A program made the position numbers and the translations under genes. The notes beneath the pieces are model-generated. The model saw only the letters and a list, made by a program, of their open reading frames with translations. It searched no databases and was not told the origin of the DNA. From Mesostigma viride (lineage: Eukaryota > Streptophyta > Mesostigmatophyceae > Mesostigmatales > Mesostigmataceae), in NCBI GenBank assembly GCA_009746045.1, contig RPFO01000310.1, forward strand, positions 4,408,817 to 4,464,816: a DNA stretch of 56,000 bases, read 5' to 3'. Below, one piece after another: positions 39,501-55,744 of this stretch (position 1 is the stretch's first letter; each line of letters begins with the position of its first letter).

Positions 39501-42500
39501 GGCAGGCCAGGCAAGCCAGGCAGGCCAGGCAAGCCAGGCAGGCCAGGCAAGCCAGGCAGGCCAGGCAGGCCAGGCAGGCCAGGCAAGCCAGGCAGGCCAG
39601 GCAAGCCAGGCAAGCCAGGCAGGCCAGGCAAGCCAGACAAGGCACGGCCAGGCAGTTCAGAAAAGCAGGCAAAGCAGGCCAAGAGAACAGACAGGCGAGG
39701 CAAGTAGGGCAAGCAGAGGACCTCCAAGTCATTCGGGAACATGCAGCAGATGAACCACACGTGTCGCTACAAAGATGAACCACACGTAGCATGTTCATAC
39801 GATCCATCATCATGGGTGCAATAGCTGATGCACATTGACACGACATCTTATTACTGGCAAACAGACAGAGCCAGCGCAAGGAAGCTACTCCCCACGGTCG
39901 GAGCTGCGTGCGCCGAGCCAGCGTGCCAGCGCAATAACGTACGGGAGGTAGAAGCACTGCACTGGGCTGGCCGTGTGTATCGTGAACGGCTGCTTCTGCC
40001 CAAACATCACCGCGTACTCCCCAAACATTTCCCCGGCCGCCAGAAGCGCAACCTCCAATGGGACATTGACGGGGCGCGGCGACCGCCCGGCCGCTGCTGG
40101 CGCGCCGACTGACCCTGGCTGGGACGGGACCAGGGTCGACGGGGCGGCCGCTTGAATAACTGAGGACGTGGGCCCTGCAGTCGCGCCCACGGTGGCGTGG
40201 GGCAATGGCTCATGGGTCCCCATTGCATTTGCCCCTACGCCGCCCCCTCGGGGCGACAGCAAAAACTCCTCGGCCATCTTGCTGAGCTGTTCGATCCCTC
40301 CGGCATGCCTCACCGACAGCGCCACGGATGACAGCAGGCCGCTGTTGGTGATGTGCTTGGCACGCGTGGTGGTGGACGAGACGTTGCTAGAGGGGGCGTT
40401 GCCAGAAGTGCTGCCGCGGGGGCCCAGGCTGCTCCCGAGCATAGCTCCGCCCTCGTTCCCGGAGCTAATGCTGGCGCGGCTACCCCTGTGGCTGGCATCG
40501 TGGCCAGCAGTAGTGCTGCTGCCGCCTGGGGAAACCACAACGAAGCAGCTGCCAGAGTTGACGAAGAAAATGTCTCCAGCAGGCCCATCCTTGGTCACGA
40601 TGCTCACACCCCGGTTGAAGGAGAGCTCCCGGATGCGGTACGTCATCTCGATCAGCCGCAGGTTGCTGAACGCCTTCATGCCAGGCAGCTTGCGCAGCAT
40701 GGACACCTGCCAGGGAGAATGGGGGGAGGGGGGCATCCACCGAGCAGGAATTGCCGCATCAAGACTTTGCGGCGGTGCATGCTATAGTGATGGTTAGAGT
40801 GGATGTGCAATGATTGGATGCTGCACAGGGACAAGGATATGCGGGAGCGCGAGGGGGATGCTTGGCAGCTCGTCCGCTGATTGGCAATCCTCAAGTGCTC
40901 ATCCCGCACGTGGCAACTCCCCATCATGACTAACCCACGCACTGTCAAGTACATGGGACATCCTCAAGATTATGTAACCAGGGGGCATCCTCAAGATTAA
41001 GTCAACCTGCCCCCACCGTTTGAAACATTTTTTTTGTTGCCTCCTGGAACACCTTGGGCAAGAGACGCAACAAGGCGCGACGTGACACAACGTTCTACCC
41101 ACACACGGGGGGGTGCCCTGTGTCAACGCCTGCCATGCCCTTGACCACCAATGCACCATCCCTGCATACGCAAATAGATGTCGGCCAGCTGCTCTCCCAA
41201 CGCTACGGCTCTCCACGCACCTCCACACATTTTCACAGCAGCATTGCCGGGCCTTCACCTTCCCAACTTACTCCATAAACAGCCCAGAGACCACATCCCC
41301 TCCTTCCCATCCCATTCCCTATCCCTCCCTGTCATACACATACCAACCTGCCTACTCACACATGGCCCGCACCTTGCAACCACCTGTCGTGGATACGACA
41401 TCTCATGCAACCACGCTCAGCCCCCTACGCACGCTCTTCCATCTGCCATACCCTCACCCACGCGCACGCATCCCCCCCCCTAGACCTGCCTGGTTGATGG
41501 TTGATCACACCCACCCAGACACATGCCCTCACCTGCATGGTAACCTGGAAATTGTTGACCACACACAAAAACAGGCACACACACAGAGCGCTTCACCCAC
41601 CACCCCCACCCCCTCACCTGCATGGTCAGCTTCTCCATCTGCTTGGCTTTATACACGTAGTCATACGTCGCCTTGCCCACCACCAGCAGCACCGAGGCCG
41701 TGTTCACGATCACGCTCCCCGTGCGGCGCCGGTCCTCTAGTACCAGCGCGTGGTCCCCAAAGAACTCGTTTGCCATGAGTGACGACACGCGCTTGCCCAG
41801 CACCAGGCCGGGGCCTAGCTCCTGGACGATCTGACGGAAGTTCTTCCCTTCGTGCGCGAGGGCGGGGGAGACCTGCGCCGCGCACATGTCGAGCCGACCC
41901 TGCAGGATGAAGTACTCCAACTGGGGGGAACCCAGCCCGATCAGGGACTCTTTAGGGGCATGGTATGCGCCCAGGCTAGATCGGACGTAGGCGGAGGAGG
42001 GCGCGTTGGCGCGGGCCATGAGCGCCCGCCGTTTCCCCGCCTCCTTGCTCATGCTCTTGCGGTGGTGCTTGCGGCCGCCACCCCCGCTGCCCAGCATGGG
42101 CCCATCCTTGTGCGCGTTGCCAGGGTGCGCGAGGCTCTGGGACCCTGGCGCCACGAAGCGCGCTAGCTCCAGGTGCTCGTGCACGTGCGTGGATACGCTC
42201 CCTTGGATGAGGATGCAGCAGTTGTCGCCGTAGTCGCCCTGGCAGAGCACGATGTCGTCCTTGCTGGCTATTAGTAGCGACGCCCCCTTGCAGACGTTTC
42301 GGATCTGTGCCTGGTTAAGTCCCGCAAGGAAGGTGAGTCGCCGCGCTGCCGCCAGCTGCGCCATGAGCTCGATGTCGGCGACGGAACGCTCGAAACAGTT
42401 CATCTGGAGCAGCCGCATGAAGCGGTCGTGGTCAAACCCTGGGGGCACCTCCTGCGCAACGGCGTTGCTCATGTCCTTGAACGAGATCTCGATGACCTCA

Positions 42501-43081
42501 CACTCGTCCGCCGCGCGCGCCGTGTGCGTCTTGCGCTCGCCGAACATGGCACGCGTGTTGATGCACTCGCCCACGCGGCGCACCGTGTGGACCACCTGGG
42601 GCGCGGGCGGCAGGAGCGGCTCCCCAGCGCCACGGGCCAGCGCGGCCACTTGAGGGGAGGCCCCCTTGAGGTCGTTCGTGTCGCTGTAGCCGTTGAGAAC
42701 GTCCTCCGCACCCGCGTCCCGCAGCGCCTTGAGCCGGATCTTCTCCGCATCGTACGCTTCCAATTCGGCCTTGGCGCGAAGCTTGGAATAGCTCTCGTAG
42801 ATGGACACCTCGCCGGAGAGCAGGAACTGGACGGGCGAAATTGAGTTCTCGCCTTCCAAGTAAAGGGCGTCCCCTTGGGGATACACGGCGATGTACATGA
42901 ACGGGGCCATTTTCCTACGGGCGGCAGCGGGGAAAGCCGATAGCCAAGAATTCGCACTTCCCAGTAGATGCATGACCTCCTCCTCCTCGTTCCTGGCGGC
43001 ATTTAGCTTCCGCACGACCCGTTGAATCGCCTCGGCCTCTGGAATATCCATTGGAGGAGTCTCCATAACATCCTCCATCAT
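36584..43081 (-). CDS. Large protein with three cyclic-nucleotide-binding domains (four coding exons)
   Basis: Exons 43081-41618, 40706-39943, 39177-39081 and 38194-36584. All introns are GT–AG and phases fit (0, 2, 0), giving 3936 nt and about 1311 residues. CNB-1 spans about 50-205 ([25 protein letters not shown]). CNB-2 spans about 248-475 with a long insert ([18 protein letters not shown], a phosphate-binding-cassette-like motif with Asp for Glu and an Arg). CNB-3 spans about 489-775 with a Ser/Gly insert ([12 protein letters not shown] lacks the usual Arg; exon 3 supplies [19 protein letters not shown]). The rest is Ser/Gly-rich and ends in a charged helical tail ([20 protein letters not shown]). 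No kinase or channel segment is seen, so it may be a cAMP/cGMP-responsive scaffold. It is a host gene. Confidence 0.8.
38536..38711. repeat. (GGGA)n tetranucleotide array in intron 3
   Basis: About 44 near-perfect AGGG units, with a few GGAAGG variants at the right end. It lies inside the 886-bp intron 39080-38195, near GT-rich DNA (38190-38520). Confidence 0.93.
38913..39108 (-). repeat. Seven 28-bp repeats duplicating a splice donor
   Basis: Units start at 38913, 38941, 38969, 38997, 39025, 39053 and 39081. On the minus strand each carries GCAGAGGTGAGGG or GCAGAGGCGAGGG, the junction of exon 3 (…GCAGAG) and its intron (GTGAGG). The last unit spans the real exon end (39081). Confidence 0.9.
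39300..39665 (-). repeat. GCCAGGCAA-type minisatellite in intron 2
   Basis: Interspersed GGCAAGCCA and GGCAGGCCA units of 9 or 10 bp fill half of the intron 39942-39178. The long LPGLPG and LACLAC open frames are by-products. Confidence 0.9.
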
Positions 43082-45197
43082 GAAAGCTTAGTGTGGAATC
43101 GAAGCTAGACTCTAAATCATCTGGGACCCAAATGAATCATGACATTTGCAATGTCCGCGAACCAATGGCTGCGTCGTTGCCCTGGACATGATATATGGTA
43201 GCGTGAGCCAAGACTCTAGATTATTTTAATACATAAACACGCGATGTATTAATTTCCCGCTTAACCGCTGACTCTTTACATGTCCTGGGAAGTAGCATAC
43301 CTTTTCACGAGGTGCTAATCTGCTTACTGTTGCATCCCCACGCCCTGGTTTCGAAATTTCAAGGGCCGGCATACTTGACAGGCGCAAATTTATATGCAGA
43401 GGCGTGGATGCATGTGACCAGGTACGTGCAATTGTCGGCCGTGCAATTGTGTTCCGTGGTTCCAAAAGTAATTATTATCAGCCATCTTTCAAGGCCATTT
43501 CAGGTTACCCGACTGCGATCCGGAATATATGAAACCAGTGTGCGTGTCACGTCCTGCTAGACGTCCGGCCGTGAGTAATAATAAATTTGTGCCAGTGGCG
43601 CACTGGCGCCACTAAGATCAGTCAGGCAATCAGTTGGATCCCACCCCGCACATGAGCAGCCGAGATTCTTTTCTATAGCTCTACTTTCCAGGTAAATAGG
43701 TGTACGTTTATTCCAAATATAACCAGTAGTCAGATGTCAGTGGCTAAAACGGAGCCTTACTACCTACAGACCACGGAAGCCACTGGACTTCTACTGTAAT
43801 GGGTTGTCATTGGCATGTGGGTAAAGATCCTGTTTTTGCCCATGAGGTCATGAAAGATCTCAAGTGGGCTGGGCTCTACTTAAGTGCCTGGGCTAGCCTG
43901 GGCTATGCTACGGGCCAAGTTGCCGCTCATGGGCTATGCTGTACACTGTACGGGTCACGTTTCCGCACCGCGTCGGGCAGAGAGCCGGGGACGAGCGCTT
44001 GGCGCAGATTGGCGCATCTTCTAGCAGCTTCCGTGGGCCGCGGCCCGCGGGTTCTCCGACACTGATGTTGAGACACATCGCCTCACGGCCGCGCAAGATC
44101 CGACGGTGGATCAACAGGGTGTTTCGGGACGCGGGAGATCCGACGATGCCGAATGCTTACGAGCCCGCGGAACATGGGCCGCTAGAACCTTTATAAACAC
44201 GCCGATGACCAAAAAGGCGAGAACGTCACACCAAGACTCATGCGAAAACGTCACACCAAGACTCCTGCAAGGCTGCAACTGCCCCCACTTCACTTCCATT
44301 TCCCCCGAGCAAATCGCAAGGCTTCCCTTTTCCATCAAAATTTCCTTGCGGCTAATGAATATTTTTACAAGGTGACCAAATTTACCCCAAATTACAGTCG
44401 GATTCTTTTCGTCAAGAAAAACCATGAACTGAACGTCGTTTTCAAGGCTATTCTATTTCTATTACCCCGGATGATCAGCTGCAGTGTCTTCAGAGTATCC
44501 CGGAACCTGCGCTGGCAGAGGAGCGGGGCTCGATGATGCCCGTCGGAGCGCACTTTCCGAGCTCTGTCAACAGCGCCCAGATTTAGAAGGTATGGCGCAC
44601 GCTTATGACAAGGCGGCGCTGCAATGCAACGCTGACTTTTTTCCCTCGTGGCGTGCGCGCGCACTACTAGAGAGGGGGCCGGGCTACCTCTTTCTTCACT
44701 TTCTTGCTTCCCATACGGTCACAGCTTCGTGCTTGAAGACAAGGGAGCACGGGGCATCATTGAATTGGGAGCACCGCGATGGCTTTGCTTGTTGGTGATG
44801 TTCCTGTGTTTTTTTTTCGTCATATGGGGCGTGGTGTGATGACTGCCTGCATCCAGCAATTTTGTTATGGAGATTGCGAATAATGGTCAATTTTTACGTG
44901 GTTGATGCCTCGTCGCGAGTTCTTTGACATCGTCAGCCCGTTTGCAGGCATTTCTGGCACTATTCCGCACAATCCTTTTTCCAGCATCTGGCATCATATG
45001 GCATCTGGGACGTGTGGCATCTTTTCATCCGCTCCCTATTGCGAAGTTCTGTTTCCTCACGTCATGTTGCACTGTTGTGGGTTCTTCACTGCTTCCCACC
45101 CACATGCCAGAGGCCTATTCCTGGACAGGCGGCCGTAACTGCTCCAGCAGGCAATGTGCCGCGGCCGTGAACGCCATCACTCATCATCTGCGCATCC
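43082..45197. other. Divergent intergenic region between the two host genes
   Basis: Both genes point away from it, so their promoters should be here. A direct repeat AACGTCACACCAAGACTC occurs at 44223 and 44247. An open frame at 44484-44798 (DDARRSALSELCQQRPDLEG, MAHAYDKAALQCNADF) could be an upstream exon of the plus-strand gene, but this is unproven. No transposon was recognised. Confidence 0.4.
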
Positions 45198-49947
<4,750 letters not shown>

Positions 49948-50377
49948 CCCTGATATATCAATATTATTGTCGCCAGGTGGTTGACTGGCCAGCCGAGCGA
50001 AGCAGACCGAGGTCATTGCGTGCACATGTCCAGAAGTTACACGGGAAGACTCATCTCTTCTTTGATGTACTACCATGGCCATAGTTTGACATGTTGCGGA
50101 TAGACCTTGCATGCTCCAGACAGCCCAGCTGTGGAAAAGTTGATCACATCCTGTGTACCGAGTTGCTTTCGAACATTCAATCTTCTTGTGGTGATCGATA
50201 TATCGAGACTTATGTATATAAATGGTTTAACGATCATGCACGCGCTCCGCCAACTCATGCAAGCTAGTGCCGGTATCATTGGACAGATGCCACCTGGGGA
50301 GTGGACTAGATATGTGCACCGTTGACAGGGCCGGCTGCGTGTTGTCGTGGCGCCTTTTTGTTGCAAAGTGCTTTCTA
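49948..50377. other. 3' flank of the zinc-repeat gene
   Basis: No coding or repeat structure recognised. Confidence 0.4.
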
Positions 50378-50446
50378 TTAAATTAAATTAAACTAAACTA
50401 TGACATGACTCCGTTGGGAGATCATGTAGCACATGTATATTCCCTT
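50378..50446 (-). repeat. Short LINE 3' end, minus orientation
   Basis: An AAATTAAATTAAACTAAACT tail is followed by GACTCCGTTGGGAGATCATG, matching the 3' end of the second LINE family (9190-9250) in reverse. Confidence 0.7.
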
Positions 50447-50598
50447 CAGGCCAGATTCATTCGGGCGCGAAATTCAAAATTGACATGCTATGGCGGACGT
50501 AAACGACGCTTACTACCACGTTTGGTCACCGAATTAGGTCGGATTTGTCACGATCGACTCGCCATTCCACGCCACATCGACCGAGCTCGGTCTTGAAG

Positions 50599-51858
50599 AT
50601 GGTTACCAAGAAATCAGGGCGCAAGGAATCACCGCCTGCTGCCGCCCGTGCAGGCGACGCCCCGCAGGCGCCAGCCATAGGAGAAGACACGGGCAACTCT
50701 CAGGCTATGGAGTCTGCCGCCAAGAAACATGGGCCTAAATCCCCCCGTGGCCACACTGGCACGGCCCGGGCCCTGTTCGTCGCAGCCCCTGCCGACTCGG
50801 GGCACACCGCTACTGAAGTCCGCAATGCACCCTTCGACGCTGCGGCATTTGCTAACGGCACAGCTAATGTGCAACTCCTTCTGACCTTGTCTAAGCTGGA
50901 CTTCGTGGCTCTGCTCACCGAGATTATGCAACAAGGCCGGCCCCTACTCTGGCCTCAGCCACCGCCTGGGCTCACCGCCATTACCCCGGTTACCGACCCG
51001 AAGGACTTGACCTCACTCAAGAAAAGTGAGTTGCGCGTCGTTGCCACGACGACGCTGCTGGGAAATTCGGAACTGCTGCCAGTATCCGGATCTGCAGCAG
51101 CAGCAGCCCTTGCCGGTACGGTGGCGCAGAAGCTTGCCACGGAGCTGATAAATTCTGATCTCGCAGGCCACTTGGCTGCGGCGATCGAGGACAACGTGGC
51201 GGACAAGGTGGCGGCCCAGGTCGCCGGCACGCTGACGGAGGCGGTTGCCGGCACCCTCGCGGCGCAGGTGGCCGGCAATTTAGCGGACAACGTGGAGGCG
51301 CAGGTGGCGAAGGTGGCCCCGTCCTACGCGACTATGGCCAGCACAGCCATCCAAGAAATAGCCACTAGCACTGCTCAGGCGGTCTCTAGGACCTTCGCCG
51401 ACCGGGACAACAAAGAGCGGCGCGGCCGCACCATAATTATTCGTAATGTGGCGGCCCTCCCCCGGGAGACGGGGCTGAGCCTCCGCCTCAAGGTGGAGAA
51501 GGAACTCATCACCAACTTCCGCCTAGAGGACAGTGTCACAATTGACACCGTCCGCCGCCTACCGGGGCGCGCGGATGCGCCGGTGGCGCTCGTGCTTACG
51601 CGCCCCATCGGCAAGCACTATATTCTCCAACACCGCACCAAGCTACCACGAGGCTTGGGTTGGAGTCTCGACGACGATCTGACCCCGGCGCAGCTTCGCG
51701 CCCGCAGGGACCGGCTGGCACAAGAGGACGCGAAGGAGGCCCTCGCTGACCGCACGAAGAAGGTGCGGCTGCGGTGGAAGGACGACGCATGGCACATGGA
51801 GGTTACCTCACGGGAGGTTACCACGCCGAGGGGAGACGCGCGGGGGGGTAGGGAGTAG
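50599..51858 (+). CDS. LINE ORF1 protein
   Basis: 419 residues from ATG 50599. The N-terminus is basic and Ala/Pro-rich. The middle (about residues 165-255) is a repeated heptad-like Ala/Asp region (DNVADKVAAQVAGTLTEAVA) that should form a coiled coil for trimerisation. An RRM-like domain (RRGRTIIIRNVAALP, DTVRRLPGRADAPVALVLTR) and a C-terminal domain (WSLDDDLTPAQLRARRDRLA, VRLRWKDDAWHMEV) follow. This is the LINE-1-type ORF1p order, an RNA-binding nucleic-acid chaperone. It is intact and upstream of an endonuclease-containing ORF2. It differs from the half-LINE ORF1s but shares the LDDDLT.AQ..RRR signature. Confidence 0.75.
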   Translation: MVTKKSGRKESPPAAARAGDAPQAPAIGEDTGNSQAMESAAKKHGPKSPRGHTGTARALFVAAPADSGHTATEVRNAPFDAAAFANGTANVQLLLTLSKLDFVALLTEIMQQGRPLLWPQPPPGLTAITPVTDPKDLTSLKKSELRVVATTTLLGNSELLPVSGSAAAAALAGTVAQKLATELINSDLAGHLAAAIEDNVADKVAAQVAGTLTEAVAGTLAAQVAGNLADNVEAQVAKVAPSYATMASTAIQEIATSTAQAVSRTFADRDNKERRGRTIIIRNVAALPRETGLSLRLKVEKELITNFRLEDSVTIDTVRRLPGRADAPVALVLTRPIGKHYILQHRTKLPRGLGWSLDDDLTPAQLRARRDRLAQEDAKEALADRTKKVRLRWKDDAWHMEVTSREVTTPRGDARGGRE

Positions 51859-51937
51859 GCCCTCCCCGCCCCCTCACACCGCGAGCAGCTACCGGGGGCC
51901 GGGTTAGCTAGAACCCACCCCCCACACCCGTCGTCCG

Positions 51938-52675
51938 ATGGCCGAGCGTGTAGATTGGATAGTCCAATCTCACGGACGATGCAACGGAGTCAAAGCCGCG
52001 ACCTTCATCGCCAACTTCGCAACAAGGAGCGCCTGCTGGCTTTCGCAACCCGGCACTCCCAACGGTATGCTGCATTCTTTGACCCCAAGACCAGGCGATC
52101 GAGCAAGTCGCGCCGCCCGCCTGGAGGGTGCCCTATGCGCGTTGAAAAGTACTATGTTATCTCACGTCGCACACACGTCCCCGCCAGCCTCCCCCCAACC
52201 CCCTGCCGACACCGCGGGTCCCCGGCGCCCCCTGCTGGGCCAACGCCGGCACCACTCGCTGCGCATCGCAACCTACAATGTCCGCACCCTGCCCGGGGGA
52301 GATGCCCCCCCGCGGGCCAACGAGCTTGTCCACTACTGCTGCCTATATGGCATTGATGTGCTTGGGGTCCAAGAGCACCGACGCTCCTTTGAGGGCCCCG
52401 TTCAGCGTGTCACCCTCGCACTACAATGGCAACTGCTGTGCGGCCCGGCGCATGCACCGGGTCAGGGAGGAGTGGGCCTGCTTTGCTCCCCCACCGCTGC
52501 CGCCCAGCTCGTGGACCACAAACTTTGCTCGAATAGGATCCTTCAGTGCACTTTCCGCTCCCTTGAAGGACGCCGGACCCCCATTATGCTCTCGGTAATT
52601 GTCGGATATGCCCCACATGCTGGGCACCCGGCCGAGGACCGCGCAGCGTTCTTCAACCAGTTGCTCGCAGAGTGA
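51938..52675 (+). pseudogene. LINE ORF2 5' part: truncated AP-type endonuclease
   Basis: It starts 79 bp after ORF1. Residues about 109-245 form the first half of an exonuclease/endonuclease/phosphatase fold: RIATYNVRTLPGG (Asn motif), GIDVLGVQEHRRSF (catalytic Glu), GGVGLLCSPTAA and VIVGYAPHAGHPAEDRAAFF. The endonuclease would nick target DNA to prime reverse transcription. The frame stops at 52673-52675, where AT-rich palindromic DNA begins, and the rest of the endonuclease and the whole RT are absent. Unlike usual 5' truncation, this copy lost its 3' part. Confidence 0.75.
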
Positions 52676-52682
52676 GATCATA

Positions 52683-52810
52683 CGCCGTATAATACGGTAT
52701 AATACGGTATAATACGTAATACGCTGGCTTTTAGCGTATGATTTTTCATACGTAATACGTTTTAGCGCATAATGACGTATAATACCGTATAATACCGTAT
52801 AATGCCGTGT
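52683..52810. repeat. AT-rich inverted repeats of TATAATACGG units
   Basis: GCCGTATAATACGGTATAAT repeats (52683-52718) face CGTATAATACCGTATAATAC repeats (52770-52806), around further GCGTATGATTTTTCATACG palindromes. It starts six bases after the ORF2 break. Confidence 0.8.
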
Positions 52811-53452
52811 TTTCCGCGTTTTTTTTACGTTTTGCGCGGCTAGGATGCCAGAACGACAGGGCAACGATTTGAAGCCACAGATTTCGTATCTCTACTATAA
52901 GTACTGACCCGTCTGAACTTTCACAATTCGACGCGATCTTATTTTGACATTGTGGTGCACAGTGCGCGCACCGTGCGGAGGTGGCCATGGCGACGTGCGT
53001 TCCGTTAAAATATGGCTAATCCGGCGGGCGACAGGCGAAAAAATTAAGCCGATGGTTAAAAGTGATGTTCTATTATGATGTTTCATAGCAAGATCTGCAC
53101 TATTTGCAAATTCGCTGCCTTTGTTGGTACAGATTTGGACGGGGGTCTCATCCAACGTCAATTTGGCCGCGATGAATAATCTAGCATGTGTGCCTGCGAC
53201 GGTAGAACTCGACATTCGTGGGTTAGTTTGATGCAGCAAGAGCCGTTTAGTAACGGACACCATGAAAATAACCTAAGCATCTTCGATCTGCGGCCATTTC
53301 CTGTCATTTCTAAAATGATCTCGTTCAGGCCTGCGCGATCCGCGGTTAATCCATCCATGGCTGGCTGGCTTTTCTTGCGCGCCTGGGTAGGAAATAATGC
53401 CGGCCGTGGTACGTTGATTTGCCGCATGTCACCGCCCAGTCTGTTTGCGCTC
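52811..53452. other. Unassigned DNA
   Basis: No gene or repeat recognised. Confidence 0.4.
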
Positions 53453-53456
53453 TTAA

Positions 53457-55021
53457 CCCCTAAATGGTCTGGCTGCCGATTTTCCGCCTAAAACTGAGTT
53501 ACAGCCGACACGTCGGCCCCTTCTCGGGGGACCAAATGCCGCGAAAACTATTGAGAATTAGGAAAAGTTTAGCTGAGAAGATCGAAAGTTTATAATTTTC
53601 ATCACAGCATGGTACTAGGGTTTGCATACTTCTGACAAAGTTATAGAGGTGTTCTGGCCGGTCAAAGTACAAGGGGTCAGGGTACTTTTTCACGTACAAC
53701 GTGCATTCCGGAAAACGACGACCTGGCCATGGCGGCTTGCGCCCACGCATGGCATTTACGTTTTCGTTCGAATTTTCTGACCAAACTTAGGAAATTGATT
53801 TTATACGTCCTAAAGATCACACAGGCCAATTTTTGGACCGCGGGAATGCCATTTGATAGGTGTCGGCAGCGTTCTTGCTGGAAAAAACTGCGATCAGGCC
53901 GGACGATAGAAACGTTGACAGCAATACCTTTCCGGCGTATTTTAAAGGATATATTGGTTTCTTTGTACTTTTTATGATACATAGTAGTCGTAAACGTGCA
54001 AGGGTGGCCAGAAATCGCCGAATCCAGCGACCATGCTGCACAACTTTGGTGTGCCGAAATGCGCCATTTTGCGGCCACCGCCTGGGCCAAGGTAACGCCA
54101 TCCATGCCTGGTAAAGCTTCAGCATCGTTTTCCTATCGATGTTTGACGTTTATATATACGTTCTAGCTTGTGTAGCACATTCTTTTTGCATTATTCATGC
54201 TCTTTCTTGACCCTGGCCTGGCCCCTTTCTAAAACACCCTTCTTAGATGCTTCCCTCAGTCAGTTGACCTGCCACAGTGTGATGGTGATAAGTTTTAGAT
54301 GCTGTATGGGTTTGAATACCTCCATATATGTTTGTTATACATTTCCCACACACATATTGCATGAGTGTGAGGCAGTTGGCTGGTCTCTGTGGCATCATCA
54401 AGCATGTAACCGGTGAGTAGAAGCTTCCCATTGTCAGCATGTGCCACCAGGTGTGCTGGCCATCACCTGGCAAGCTATAGCAGCTTAGGCCTAGTTTATC
54501 CTTGCTAGGGCAAGCTGAAATAGGCTTAAAATCACTAGTTTGTTGGTGGCTGCCTCCTAGAATGCATGCCTTACGTAGGGTATCCGTACCACGTTACCTA
54601 CGTGCATGGACAAGGTGGCACCTGCACATAGGTGCCATGTAAGGGCAGTGTGATGATGCAGTTATGTTTCCCCATCATTGTGGAAGGGAAATGTATTGTG
54701 TGGCATGGTTGGGGGCCATATTAGTAGGTATTAGTAGGTAGTATGCCCACTCCTACCCCCTTGGTTGCTTTTTACCAACGGTACCCCTATGGGCTGTACT
54801 GGGTGTAACTGCTGGCATACCCACCCAAATGATGACCCCAATGGCTCAAACTGTTCAGCAACTAATTGTGACCCGATTGTGAGTGTAACCCGAAGGGCAA
54901 CTCATGGACATGCTTGGCCCCCAAGGACAGCCATTGGATATGGGTGGGTTGGATGGCATCTGGTTTGCAAAATTGTGAAGTTACAGCCGATGCATCGGCA
55001 GTATTTCTGCCCATTTAGGGG
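53457..55021 (-). mobile_element. TTAA element C (1565 bp), reverse of A and B
   Basis: It is flanked by TTAA at 53453-53456 and 55022-55025. Ends are CCCCTAAATGGTCTGG and CCCATTTAGGGG. The left end corresponds to the right end of B and vice versa. Subterminal palindromes include GCCGACACGTCGGC and GCCGATGCATCGGC. The 142-codon frame is present on the minus strand (54105-53677). It is shorter than A and B by about 120 bp in internal gaps. Confidence 0.88.
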
Positions 55022-55025
55022 TTAA

Positions 55026-55380
55026 TGAACCTGGCATGAAACTTTTTGCGCCGTTTCTGGGTTTTTCTCGCTATTTTGTTCTCCACTTGTTGCAGTTGTG
55101 CTATCAGATTTTCCGCAGCTTTCAATGGTTTTCCTTACGCTGCGTATGCCATGCTTCCTAAAGCTACCCAGAATTGATCGGGCAGTTATCTGGCTTTGCT
55201 ACGCTTCCTGTATGGAGGTTTTCACACGGTAGACATTCTATATTGCGTAGTCAAGGACCCTAGCTGCCTGGGAGCGGCATCACCGTTGCAAGGAGCTGGC
55301 GAGCTCATAGACGCCTGTCATGCTCTTCAGCCTGCTGGAAAACAAGGTTGTTGTATGGAAGGTGAGAATATGTGAGTTAC
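55026..55380. other. Unassigned DNA
   Basis: No gene or repeat recognised. Confidence 0.4.
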
Positions 55381-55384
55381 TTAT

Positions 55385-55478
55385 CACATCCCCACCTGTT
55401 TAGCCTCCGTGGTTCCCCAACGGGGACACGAGATTAATTAATATTAATTAATTAATTCAGTTAATTAATTAATTAATG
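55385..55478 (+). repeat. LINE 3' hairpin and TTAA-rich tail
   Basis: CCTCCGTGGTTCCCCAACGG-type hairpin sequence (stem CCCC/GGGG, loop AA or CAAC register) is followed by ATTAATTAATATTAATTAAT and further TTAATTAA. It is a variant of the terminus at 4288-4336. Confidence 0.65.
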
Positions 55479-55744
55479 CACACCACGAGTCACACACCTG
55501 TAGTCACATGCAGCTCAGTATATTCACATAGCATCGCACCATGCAAACATACTACATGCATTAATTGTATACTACTGTAGTATTTGCGTGCATGCACAGC
55601 CACATATATATTAAAAATATAATTACTTACAGCAGAGTGAAATCACTCAAACCAAAGCAAACGCCCAGCTATAAACCTATATACAGAGCCATGTCAAAGC
55701 TCTATACTACGATAAGACCAATGGAAACGCCTAACGGGAGGAAC
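55479..55744 (-). other. Probable 3' UTR of the minus-strand LINE at the window end
   Basis: AT-rich, no gene recognised. It lies downstream of the RT C-terminus on the minus strand. No tail could be fixed. Confidence 0.35.

Noticed and set aside
39352-39957. LACLAC/LPGLPG repeat proteins of about 200 codons
   Set aside because: They are frames through an intronic minisatellite.
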